Shown: positions 38,497 through 46,670 of the stretch, piece after piece
Layout of the letters: each line of letters opens with the position of its first letter
How positions within the stretch are numbered: position 1 is the stretch's first letter
Source of the DNA: Tessaracoccus sp. OS52
Lineage (GTDB): Bacteria > Actinomycetota > Actinomycetes > Propionibacteriales > Propionibacteriaceae
Assembly: GCF_020687685.1 (NCBI RefSeq)
Contig: NZ_JAJEWM010000002.1
Span: 62,001 to 126,000 of the forward strand
DNA length: 64,000 bases
Direction of reading: 5' to 3'
Translations under genes and position numbers: made by a program
The notes under the pieces: model-generated
The model's input: only the letters and a program-made list of their open reading frames with translations
Database searches by the model: none
Told to the model about the DNA's origin: nothing

Positions 38497-38531
38497 ACGC
38501 TCCCTTGCGTCAGGCCTAGGCGATCAAGTCC

Positions 38532-38549
38532 TTCCGAAAAGTTTCGGAA
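38532..38549. promoter_or_regulatory. Palindromic LacI-type operator upstream of oligosaccharide operon
   Basis: Perfect inverted repeat TTCCGAAA-AG-TTTCGGAA, 36 bp before the ATG of the first permease and about 19 bp downstream of the -10 box at 38568-38574. That is where a repressor of the LacI type would block transcription. Related half-sites GTTTCG occur at 38562, 38671 and 38681, the last two 10 bp (one helical turn) apart. Confidence 0.6.
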
Positions 38550-38567
38550 CTCGTCTGGACTGTTTCG

Positions 38568-38598
38568 ACCGTAACCCAACACACCCGAGCACTGTCAA
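38568..38598 (-). promoter_or_regulatory. Sigma-70-type promoter of the oligosaccharide operon
   Basis: On the minus strand: perfect -35 TTGACA (38593-38598), 18-bp spacer, -10 TTACGG (or TACGGT with 19 bp) at 38568-38574. It lies in the 219-bp gap between GH20 and the permease gene and points at the permease. The palindromic operator follows directly. Confidence 0.55.
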
Positions 38599-38715
38599 GG
38601 GATTCCGGGGAAATTGTTATTCTTCGGCCCAAATTGCTGCCAATCAGCCTCCGTTTAGACGCGGTCTGTCGTTTCGGGAGGTTTCGGCCCCGCACCGAGG
38701 TCCATGCCGTGCGCC

Positions 38716-41700
38716 TCAGCGCAGCGCCATTGAGAACACTGCGATGTGGAACCTCCCGCCCTGGTCCCAGCCGGGGAGCTGGACCATCTGGATGGTCTTC
38801 GACGGGTCGGTCGCGACCTCGTGGAAGAACACGTAGGTATTGCGATTGATCCGGTCCGCGTAGGCGTAGTTGTGATACGGCATCTGGATTGCCACCTCGG
38901 CGTCCGGGGGGACGTTCCAGGTCTGCCAGTCCGGGTCGCTGATGGTGAACTCCGAGGTCGTGCCGTCGGTGTAGGTGACCACGCCGGTGCCCGAGACCGG
39001 CCCCCACTCCCCCGCAGTGAGGAACCCGATCGCGCTGGCAGAGGCGCCTACGCTGATGAGCTGCCCATCGGCGAGCACGGCTTGGTAGCCATCGCGGTCC
39101 GGCCAGACGAAGTCGAACCCGCCATGCTGGAAGGTCCCGCCGGGCTGGACACCCGCGTCGGCGAGTGCCTGCCAGGAGTAACTGGAACCGTCGCCGTCGA
39201 CGCCCCCGCCCAAGCCCTCCGGGTTGGGGTTGTCGTCGTCGGTGAACGCGACGACGTCGAGCGCCGCCTCAAGCGACGGGTAGGGCACAGAGATGCGCAA
39301 TTGCGCGTCGGCCAACTCCGCCGTCTGCCCGGCACCGCTGACGGTCACCGCCATCGGGATGCTGGTCGTCCCCGGAACATCCGGTGCGCTCACGCTGAAC
39401 GCCACGGCGCTGGTCCCGCCTGCCTGCACCCGCACCGTCGACGATTCGGGGGTCACGGTGACACCGTCACCCGGGGTCGCGACCAAGGTCACCTCGACGT
39501 CGGCCGCCGCCGAGTTGGTGAGTGTCACGGACACCTCCGCGGTGCCGTCGGATGCAACCGCCAGCTCGGGGGACACCGTGACCTGCACCGGGGACAGAGT
39601 CGTCGTGCCGGCGGTTGCGCGTGCGACGGTGAGCCGCTCGGTCCCCGCGGCCTGGGCAGTCGCGATGGCCTGCACCCGGATGCGCTCACCCTGCGTCGCC
39701 AGCGAAACCGGCAACTGCGCCTCCAACTCCACCTCCTGCCCCGGAAGGATTGCCGAACGCGGCAGCCGGAACGGGATCTCGGTACGTGTGAAGAAGTCCT
39801 CGCCCACCGCCAGCACCCGCAGCTTCGGTGAGGTGACCGGCTTGGTGCCGGTGTTGGTGAGTGTCACCGTCACCGTATTTGAGCCGACGGTGTGACCGAG
39901 GGCCTTCGTCGTGGGCGGCACCGACAATGCGACCGCCAGCGGCGACTGCTCGGGCGAGGTGAGGAACTGGATCTCGGCGACGTTGCCATGGCCTCCGGCG
40001 GGGGCCACATAGCGCAGCCAGCGGTAGGGGGTCGCGTCTGCGACGGTGAGGTGCATCCAGTCGAGCGGCGGCTTCCAGTCCACGCTCGCCAGGTCCCGGC
40101 AGCCGGCGTCGGGGCCCTCGGTGCAGCCCTGGAACTTGCCGCCCACCATGCGCGTCAATCCATGGCCGGAGCGTGGGTAGAACCGAATGCCGTTGATCGT
40201 GGTGGCGTTTCCCTCTCCGAGGTCCAGGCCGACGTGGCCCGCATCCTCGTCCAGGTCCACGGCGGTGGTGACGTTGCCGTCGAAGGCGTGCGCCGGCACT
40301 CCGGCGGCGTCCCAGGGCGGGCCGGAGGCAAACGCGACGCCGGTCACGGCCTCCGCGTCAGGCTGGGTGCGCCACGGTTCGCCCGGTGGTGGCCCGAGTC
40401 GATCCAGCCGGTCCTCGATCTCCGCCGCGGTGTCGTCACTCGGCGCTCCCCAGGCGCGATCGGCGAGGACGTGCTCCGGTCGGTGGGCGAACCATTCGAA
40501 GTAGGAGTCGTTCTCGGTCTCTGCCTGGTCCGACCAACGCGGCAGGGCGTAGCCCACGACGCCAGCCTCCGCCGATGGCACCAGACCGTTGGTGAACCAC
40601 TGCGTCGAGGGCTGCAGCGCGTTCAATCCCGGCGAGGTCCAGGGGGTGACGTAGAACCGGCTGGCCGGGGAGACGATCACTTCGTAGCCGTCGGCCAGGA
40701 ACTGCTGGCCGTCGTTGGTCCAGGCCTGAACCGTGATGTCCTTGTCGATGTCAATCGTGGGCGACTGTTGGTAGCGCCACCAGTCCCATACGACTGTCTC
40801 CTTGCCGTGGGTGCGCACGGTGTCGTTCATTGCGTTGATGAAGTGGACGAAGGCGTCTGCGGTGTCCCCGTAGCCCTCCGCCGCAGCGAACTCGACCAGT
40901 TCCCGGCAGGCCTTCTGCGCCGCATTCGTGGGGTACTCGTCGGTGCCGACGTGGAAACGCGGCCCTGAGAACCAGGGGATGAACTCGTCGAGCAACTCCT
41001 TGGTGCGCTCGAAGGTCTCCCGCTTGGTGACGTTCATTGTGAAGCTGCCGATGCCGAACATCGTGCCCATCGAGGCGCACTCCCAGTTCAGTTCAGGCCA
41101 CATCGTCGTGATGGCGGTGGCGTGGGCCGGCAGGTCGATCTCCGGCAGGATCTCGATCCCGTACCGAGCGGCCTCCTCCTCGAGCGCCGCGATGTCACCC
41201 TGGTCGTAGGACTCCTCGGGGGCCAGTCCGGGGAAATTGGGGCTGTCCAACCGGAAGCCGTTCCACTCCGTGAGATGCAGGTGCAGGGTGTCGAACTTCA
41301 GCCAGGCCATCTCCCGGATCAGCTGCTTGATGTAGGCGACTTGGTAATAGTGGCGGCCCGCATCGAGCATGATGATTCGGTCCCCGGCCCTCGGCCAGTC
41401 GTTGATGGTGCCTTGCGGGAGGTCGCGGCGTCCTGGCGCGTCGCTGAACAACTGGAGCAGGGTCTGCATGCCCCGCGCCGCGGCTGCGGGGGTGCGGCCG
41501 GTGATGGTCACGCGGTCGGTGATCACCATCCGGTAGGTCTCCTCGGCGGAATCACCCGCGGTGGCGGTCGGACCCGCCGGCAGGGACGGGTCCACGACGA
41601 TGGCCACGTCGCCGCTGGCCACTTCCGCAGTTGACGGCAGCGCACGGTCGGTCAGCAGCCGTAGGTCGGTCGCGAACGCCTCGGTGATGGCTGGCGGGAG

Positions 41701-41922
41701 GTCCGCATGGAGTGCCAGGCGCGCGTCCTTGGCCAGGTGGAATGAACCTTGGCCAGGCTCCCAGGACTGGACGACGGGAACGAGCGCCGCGACGTCGGCG
41801 ACGATTGGCTGCTCCGGCGCGGGGCCTTCGGCCTGTCCGGGTATGGGTGCGCCGGCCGCGATCATCACGGCGAGGACAGCAACGGCTGCGGTTCTGAATG
41901 AGTTCCTGCTGCGGAGCTTCAT
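38716..41922 (-). CDS. Secreted beta-N-acetylhexosaminidase, GH20, multidomain
   Basis: 1068 residues from ATG 41922 (AGGAGAG 6 nt upstream). A Sec signal peptide (residues 1-31, AAVAVLAVMIAAGAP, cleavage near GQAEG) exports it. GH20b-like domain 40-170; GH20 barrel about 180-530 with HLHLTEWNGFRLDSP and the catalytic pair D328-E329 in FHVGTDEYP. A region at about 570-690 looks like a discoidin/F5-8C carbohydrate-binding domain (AFDGNVTTAVDLDEDAGHVGLDLG). Two Ig-like (NEW3-type) modules follow at about 700-910, then a C-terminal beta domain. It releases terminal GlcNAc/GalNAc from chitin-like or host glycans. No LPXTG-type anchor is present. Confidence 0.9.
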   Translation of the reverse strand: MKLRSRNSFRTAAVAVLAVMIAAGAPIPGQAEGPAPEQPIVADVAALVPVVQSWEPGQGSFHLAKDARLALHADLPPAITEAFATDLRLLTDRALPSTAEVASGDVAIVVDPSLPAGPTATAGDSAEETYRMVITDRVTITGRTPAAAARGMQTLLQLFSDAPGRRDLPQGTINDWPRAGDRIIMLDAGRHYYQVAYIKQLIREMAWLKFDTLHLHLTEWNGFRLDSPNFPGLAPEESYDQGDIAALEEEAARYGIEILPEIDLPAHATAITTMWPELNWECASMGTMFGIGSFTMNVTKRETFERTKELLDEFIPWFSGPRFHVGTDEYPTNAAQKACRELVEFAAAEGYGDTADAFVHFINAMNDTVRTHGKETVVWDWWRYQQSPTIDIDKDITVQAWTNDGQQFLADGYEVIVSPASRFYVTPWTSPGLNALQPSTQWFTNGLVPSAEAGVVGYALPRWSDQAETENDSYFEWFAHRPEHVLADRAWGAPSDDTAAEIEDRLDRLGPPPGEPWRTQPDAEAVTGVAFASGPPWDAAGVPAHAFDGNVTTAVDLDEDAGHVGLDLGEGNATTINGIRFYPRSGHGLTRMVGGKFQGCTEGPDAGCRDLASVDWKPPLDWMHLTVADATPYRWLRYVAPAGGHGNVAEIQFLTSPEQSPLAVALSVPPTTKALGHTVGSNTVTVTLTNTGTKPVTSPKLRVLAVGEDFFTRTEIPFRLPRSAILPGQEVELEAQLPVSLATQGERIRVQAIATAQAAGTERLTVARATAGTTTLSPVQVTVSPELAVASDGTAEVSVTLTNSAAADVEVTLVATPGDGVTVTPESSTVRVQAGGTSAVAFSVSAPDVPGTTSIPMAVTVSGAGQTAELADAQLRISVPYPSLEAALDVVAFTDDDNPNPEGLGGGVDGDGSSYSWQALADAGVQPGGTFQHGGFDFVWPDRDGYQAVLADGQLISVGASASAIGFLTAGEWGPVSGTGVVTYTDGTTSEFTISDPDWQTWNVPPDAEVAIQMPYHNYAYADRINRNTYVFFHEVATDPSKTIQMVQLPGWDQGGRFHIAVFSMALR

Positions 41923-42051
41923 CGTCGCTCTCCTCGATTGCCGGGGTTCGACCTCGTTGCGTGTGCTACCCGTCATTGGGTTCGGCGCTGGACGCACTCA
42001 AACACAGCGAGAGAACCTTTTCAACCCATTTCGGCAAAATGCGCGGACCTG

Positions 42052-43914
42052 CTAATCGCCTACCTCTCGGGCCGCGCCGTCACCGACGACGTAGGCGTCG
42101 AACTGCAGCCGGAACAGCTCGGCGTAGCGGCCGTCGCGGGCGATCAGCTCGTCATGGCTGCCCTCCTCGACCACCTCCCCGTCGCTCAGGACGTAGATTC
42201 GGTCGGCGCCCCGGACGGTGGAGAACCGGTGTGAGATGAACATCGCGGTGCGCCCGTGCAGCGCGGCGCGCAACGTGGAGAACAGCTCGTACTCAGCGCG
42301 GGGGTCCAGTGCGGCGCTGGGCTCGTCGAGGATCACCAGCGGCGCGTCCCGGTAGAAGGAGCGCGCCAACGCCACCCGCTGCCACTGTCCACCGGAGAGT
42401 TCCCTGCCTCCGCTGAACAGCCTCGACAACAGGGTGTCGTAACCCTCGGGCAAACCCTCAAGCGCCGACGACGCCCCAGCGGCTCGCGCGGCCTCCCGCA
42501 GTCGCTCCGGGTCGACGGGTGCGTCGATCCGGCCCACGGCGATGTTCTCCGTCGCGGTCAGGGCGTAGCGCACGAAGTCCTGGAACACGACGGTGATGCG
42601 CTTCCGAAGGCTGGATGGCCGGAACTCGGAGATGTCACGGCCGTCCCAGCGGATGGTGCCACCGTCGGGCTCGTACAGGCCGGCCAGCAGCTTGGCCAGC
42701 GTGGTCTTGCCCGAGCCGTTCTCCCCCACGAGCGCGACCACCTCCCCCGCCTCCAGCCGGATGTCGACGCCACGCAAAGCCTCGACGTCGGACCCCGGAT
42801 AGCGGAAGCGGAGGCCCTCGGCCTCCACCAGCTGGAAGCCCGACGGCGCCTCTGCCCCGTGGTCCTCCTCGCGGGCGGCGTTGCCCAGTTCCAGGAAGCC
42901 GTTGAGGTCGTCGAGGAACAAGCCGGACTCGAAGATGGTCTGCACGCCCTTGAAGAGGTTCTGCACCTGCGTGGCCAGCATCCGGATGGCGACGATGGCC
43001 GCCCCGGCTCCGGCGACCCCGATCCGACCCTCGGAGATGAGCCACACCAGCACCAGGAGTGTGCCCACAAGCACCACCGCTGCACCGATCTGACCGATCA
43101 CGGTGAGGATCGTGCGCCTTCGGACGTGGGTGGACAGGTCATCCAGGTAGGTCTGGTAATAGCCGTCGAAGCGGCGCAGCAGCCACGGCCCCAGTCCGAA
43201 CGCCCGCACCTCCTTGGCCTCGTCGCGGCCGGTCTGGAGGATGGTGAAGTACTGGCGCCAGCGGAAGGCGACAGTCTGCCGGACGGAGAAGTCGAACTCG
43301 AGTCTGGACTCACGACGGCTTGTGATCAGGATCGGGATGCCGCCCACCACCACGAGCGGCAAAAGTAGCGGAGAGACACTGACGAGCGCGATCCCGACGC
43401 CGAGCGACGCCGCCAGCGCACCTGCCATCCCGAGCAGGCCCTGCGTCACCTGGTAGGGCCGGGTCATGGCGTTGGTCTGGACTCGGTTCAGCCGGTTGTA
43501 GAACTCCGGCGACTCGAAGTGGCGGAGTCCGACCCCGGTGGCCACGCCCAGGACCCGGTGCCACATCGAACGGGCCACCTTCTCCCCCAGCAGCCGCTGG
43601 ACTTGCCCCTGCGTGCCGGATGTGATCATCGAGAGCGCCGTCAGCCCTGCAAGAGCGAGCACGGGTCCCACCACACTGGCCACAGCGGCGTCTGTGAGGA
43701 TCGCGTCGAGAACCGACTGGACGGCAAGAACCTGGCCCGCCAAGGCGGCCGCTGCCACGAGTTGCAAGGCGACGAGGGCAAGGAACAACGGTCGGCCGGA
43801 AGCCCACACGAGGCCCAGGCTGGCACGCACCAGGCGCGAGAGCCTGCCAACGGACTTGCGCTCTGCGCGTGCTGCCACGCGCAGGGACACCACGTCCACC
43901 TGCTCGTCGTCCAT
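42052..43914 (-). CDS. ABC exporter (fused permease/ATPase), probable lasso peptide exporter
   Basis: 620 residues from ATG 43914, which has GGGGGG 3 nt upstream; the ATG at 43980 lacks a ribosome binding site. A six-helix membrane domain covers residues about 40-330. The ATPase domain has Walker A GENGSGKTT, signature LSGGQWQR, Walker B LVILDEPSAALD and the H-loop SHRF. This is the half-size, homodimeric type used to export RiPPs and confer immunity (McjD/LasD role). It is divergent from the nucleotidyltransferase gene and at the left end of the lasso cluster. Assignment to the lasso product rests on this position. Confidence 0.8.
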   Translation of the reverse strand: MDDEQVDVVSLRVAARAERKSVGRLSRLVRASLGLVWASGRPLFLALVALQLVAAAALAGQVLAVQSVLDAILTDAAVASVVGPVLALAGLTALSMITSGTQGQVQRLLGEKVARSMWHRVLGVATGVGLRHFESPEFYNRLNRVQTNAMTRPYQVTQGLLGMAGALAASLGVGIALVSVSPLLLPLVVVGGIPILITSRRESRLEFDFSVRQTVAFRWRQYFTILQTGRDEAKEVRAFGLGPWLLRRFDGYYQTYLDDLSTHVRRRTILTVIGQIGAAVVLVGTLLVLVWLISEGRIGVAGAGAAIVAIRMLATQVQNLFKGVQTIFESGLFLDDLNGFLELGNAAREEDHGAEAPSGFQLVEAEGLRFRYPGSDVEALRGVDIRLEAGEVVALVGENGSGKTTLAKLLAGLYEPDGGTIRWDGRDISEFRPSSLRKRITVVFQDFVRYALTATENIAVGRIDAPVDPERLREAARAAGASSALEGLPEGYDTLLSRLFSGGRELSGGQWQRVALARSFYRDAPLVILDEPSAALDPRAEYELFSTLRAALHGRTAMFISHRFSTVRGADRIYVLSDGEVVEEGSHDELIARDGRYAELFRLQFDAYVVGDGAAREVGD

Positions 43915-44063
43915 GAACCCCCCGATTCCCGACGCTGCCGATGGCCTGCGACCGACTTGGGCGCGGACCGTGGACACCATTTAACCGTGGATCACCCTGC
44001 CTGGTGGGTGATGCCCGCTACCGTGTGCGTGGAAGCGGCAGCCGAACCTTGGAGGGGGCGAAG

Positions 44064-45191
44064 ATGCGCCGAACCGCTGTGCAGCATCGCGTCGATGATG
44101 CGCTGGTCGCGGTCTGCCGGGGCGAGCAGCCCTTCCTCGGCGAGGAGCCGGGAGCGGCGGAGGACTTCGTCTCCGCGGCTCGATACCACCGCATCGCCCC
44201 GCTGGCCCATGTGGCGGTGCGCGGGAGCCGCCCGGACGTCGCGGATGCCCTCAGGGATGACCGGTCCCAAGCCCTGATCAACCACCTGCGCACCACCGCC
44301 CTGCTGGCGTCGGTGGCTGGCACGCTGGAGGGGATTCGGTGGCTGGCGTTCAAGGGCCCCATCCTGTCCGAGTTCGCCCACCCGATCCCCGGACTGCGGT
44401 TCTACAAGGACCTGGACCTGCTCGTCGGGCCCGGTGAGTTCAGGGAGGCATGCAACCGGTTGTTCGACGCCGGGTGGCAGCTCCTGCTCGGGGATGACTC
44501 GCTGGAGAGTGCGGAGTTCCCGGGCGAGATAGCCCTGGGCGACCCGCACGGCGTGGTCATGGACCTCCACTGGTCGATGGTGGTGATGAAGAGCGTGCGG
44601 AGCCGCTTCCAGGTGACCGCCGACGCCCTTCTGGATCGTCGGGTACCCGTCACAATCGGCCCGGCTCAGTTGTACGCCCTCGCGCCCGCCGACGCGCTGG
44701 TGCACGTCTGCCAGCACGCGGCCCTGATCGGGGCGACCAAGCTGGGCCACGTCCTGGACGCCGATCAGCTCGCCCGGCAGGTGGACGACTGGGACGAACT
44801 CGTCGAACGCGCCGCACAGTGGGGCGCGAGCATCCAGGTGGCGGCCGTCCTCGGGCGAGCTCAGCGGCTCCTTGACACCCCCGTCCCCGCCGGGCTGGAT
44901 GCCAGACTCGGGGTTGGTCCCGGCATGCGGCGCCTGCTGGTCGGGGTGGACTCGCAGTGGCCCATCCAGTCACTCCGCCAGGACGCGTCCTGGGTGCGGT
45001 TGGTCACCCGTGCCCTGCGGCCGGGCCTCGCGGGAACCGCTGCCACGATCGCGGGCAGAGCCGCCAACGGCGTCGCGCACCGCTTGCGTCCAGCTCCCCC
45101 GCGCAGTCCTCGCGTTGCCGCGTCGCCCGCGGTGGTCGACGCCTACCTCGCCCGGGTGGAGGCAGTCGGTGCCGCCGGATACGGGGCTTAG
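44064..45191 (+). CDS. Nucleotidyltransferase family protein of the lasso cluster (PF14907-like)
   Basis: 375 residues from ATG 44064 (GGAGGGGGCGAAG upstream). The nucleotidyltransferase signature lies at residues 97-121: AFKGPILSEF, then LRFYKDLDLLVGP, whose D116 and D118 would bind metal. VVMDLHWSM and ADALVHVCQHAA further on are also typical of this uncharacterised family, found in lasso and other RiPP clusters with an HPr-like kinase. In the pseudomycoidin lasso system, as I recall it, a homologue further decorates the phosphorylated C-terminus. Convergent with the kinase gene, separated by a hairpin. Confidence 0.8.
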   Translation: MRRTAVQHRVDDALVAVCRGEQPFLGEEPGAAEDFVSAARYHRIAPLAHVAVRGSRPDVADALRDDRSQALINHLRTTALLASVAGTLEGIRWLAFKGPILSEFAHPIPGLRFYKDLDLLVGPGEFREACNRLFDAGWQLLLGDDSLESAEFPGEIALGDPHGVVMDLHWSMVVMKSVRSRFQVTADALLDRRVPVTIGPAQLYALAPADALVHVCQHAALIGATKLGHVLDADQLARQVDDWDELVERAAQWGASIQVAAVLGRAQRLLDTPVPAGLDARLGVGPGMRRLLVGVDSQWPIQSLRQDASWVRLVTRALRPGLAGTAATIAGRAANGVAHRLRPAPPRSPRVAASPAVVDAYLARVEAVGAAGYGA

Positions 45192-45193
45192 TG

Positions 45194-45225
45194 CTGGTTA
45201 CCGGCCGTGTACGGCTTGTAACCAG
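45194..45225. terminator. Stem-loop between convergent nucleotidyltransferase and kinase genes
   Basis: Arms CTGGTTAC and GTAACCAG enclose an inner stem GCCGT/ACGGC with small internal loops. It begins 2 nt after the nucleotidyltransferase stop and lies between convergent genes, so a bidirectional terminator role is likely. No T-run follows on the plus strand. Confidence 0.5.
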
Positions 45226-45255
45226 GAGTAGGGCAGGTAACGAGGAGCATGCCCA

Positions 45256-46200
45256 TCAGCCGACGCCGACCCCGACCGCTGTGCGGATGGAGGCGGCAAC
45301 GTCGTCGGGGAAGGGCGGTCCCCAGGGGAGCCGCGCGACGAAGACGGGCACCTTCTCGATGATGTCGCCCAACTGCTGGAAGTGCCGTTTCAGGATCTCC
45401 TCGTCCTCCCAGCCGAGCAGCCGGGGGAAACGCGAGAGCAGCAGGAAGGCGGTCATGGAATCCGGTCTCTCGATGGCTGCCACGGTCCTGCCGGAACGGT
45501 CGGGCACCGGCACGACGATGGCCTTGAGCGGCAGATCGTCGGTGTTCGACGGATGGGCCGCCAAAGCGTGCCGCGCGTCGCCGGTGGTGCGCCGGCCGGG
45601 CGCCGTCTTGAAGCGATCCGACAACTCGCCGGCGGACTTCCGCAGCCGCAGCTCGGTGGCGCCGAGGGAACAGGTCGGTGGCGTGCGCGTGAGGTCGAGC
45701 CGGAGGAGGTCGTCGGTTATCAGTTTCGCGCCGTCGGCGCAGAGCAGGGTCGCGGTGGTGGACTTGCCCATGCCGGAGGCCCCGACGAAGGCGATCGCCT
45801 CGTCGCCGACCTGCACCGCGCTCGCATGGAGCACCGCCGCACCGCGTAGGGCCAGAACGACCGCGATGACGGTTCCACCGGCCAGGACGGCCGCGATCGA
45901 GGCGTCCGCGTCGCGGTAGAGGTGGACCGTGGCACGGCTCAGGGACGCGTCGATCAGGACGTCGCAGGTGGTGTAGAACCGGATGAGGTACCCGTCGTCG
46001 ACCTTGGTGACCGTGTAGTACTGGCGGTCCACCTGCAGGTGGAGCAGCACCTGGCCGGTGGGGCGTTCCGAGACCCGCGCGATCCGCTCACCCAGGATGA
46101 TCTCGAGGTCAATGGGAGTTCCAGGCGGGACAGGGCGGTCCTGGTGGAGGGGAATCTCGGAGCGGACCACCAGACCGTAGAGCCGCGCAGTGTCTGTCAC
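45256..46200 (-). CDS. HPr-kinase-like lasso peptide kinase (C-terminal Ser phosphorylation)
   Basis: 314 residues from GTG 46200, overlapping the B2 stop (GTGA). An N-terminal half of beta strands precedes a P-loop kinase core: HASAVQVGDEAIAFVG, then GASGMGKST (residues 140-148), and LITDDLLRLD, whose paired Asp residues are the catalytic region in HPr kinases. Homologues in paeninodin-type lasso clusters phosphorylate the hydroxyl of the precursor's last Ser. The precursor here does end in Ser, which supports that role. No HPr or PTS genes are nearby, arguing against a true HprK. Confidence 0.82.
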   Translation of the reverse strand: MTDTARLYGLVVRSEIPLHQDRPVPPGTPIDLEIILGERIARVSERPTGQVLLHLQVDRQYYTVTKVDDGYLIRFYTTCDVLIDASLSRATVHLYRDADASIAAVLAGGTVIAVVLALRGAAVLHASAVQVGDEAIAFVGASGMGKSTTATLLCADGAKLITDDLLRLDLTRTPPTCSLGATELRLRKSAGELSDRFKTAPGRRTTGDARHALAAHPSNTDDLPLKAIVVPVPDRSGRTVAAIERPDSMTAFLLLSRFPRLLGWEDEEILKRHFQQLGDIIEKVPVFVARLPWGPPFPDDVAASIRTAVGVGVG

Positions 46201-46670
46201 TTCTGGTTCTCCCGTCCCGGGACGCTCAGGTCCTGGTAGCTCGAAGCCGCGCGCAGGGGGTCCAGCACCCGGCCGGAGACCACGAGCCAGGCGTGCGCAC
46301 GGATCTCTCCCTCAATCTTCGCGACGCCGATGTGGAGCGACGGCGCCAGCCGCCGCAGGCGATTGCCACTGACCAGGGCTTGCCTCAGGCAGGTGTCCCC
46401 GAAGGGCCAGCAATTCAACACCCGACGGGTGGCCCGGACCTGCCTCCGCGCAGTCGCAGGCAGGCCTGCCAGCTGCTTGCCGGACATCGTCTCGGGTTCC
46501 CCGGACGGCTCACCGGATGCGAGGGGGACTCCGAGCAGGGAGGCCAGGCGCGGCAGCGTGGTGACCCTCAGACCCACCTCGACCACCACGGCAACCAGAA
46601 ACGCAGCCAAGGTTGCTGGTAGTTCGGGCAGGAGACGACCGAGGCGTTCGGCTGTGGAGCCCGCGGTCAC
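46197..46670 (-). CDS. Lasso peptide biosynthesis B2 protein (leader peptidase)
   Basis: 157 residues from GTG 46670, overlapping the cyclase stop (GTGA). Transglutaminase-like Cys protease that removes the leader after Thr(-2). The catalytic core is NCWPFGDTCLRQAL with Cys94, His126 in IRAHAWLVV and an Asp (137) in VLDPL, giving the Cys-His-Asp triad. An N-terminal hydrophobic stretch (LAAFLVAVVVEVGL) is usual for B2. It works with the separate B1/RRE protein encoded upstream of the precursor, i.e. a split B enzyme as in most Gram-positive lasso systems. Confidence 0.9.
   Translation of the reverse strand: MTAGSTAERLGRLLPELPATLAAFLVAVVVEVGLRVTTLPRLASLLGVPLASGEPSGEPETMSGKQLAGLPATARRQVRATRRVLNCWPFGDTCLRQALVSGNRLRRLAPSLHIGVAKIEGEIRAHAWLVVSGRVLDPLRAASSYQDLSVPGRENQK

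Noticed and set aside
45256..46200. True HPr kinase/phosphorylase of sugar regulation
   Set aside because: No HPr or PTS genes are nearby, and it is coupled to lasso B2 with a Ser-ending precursor in the cluster.
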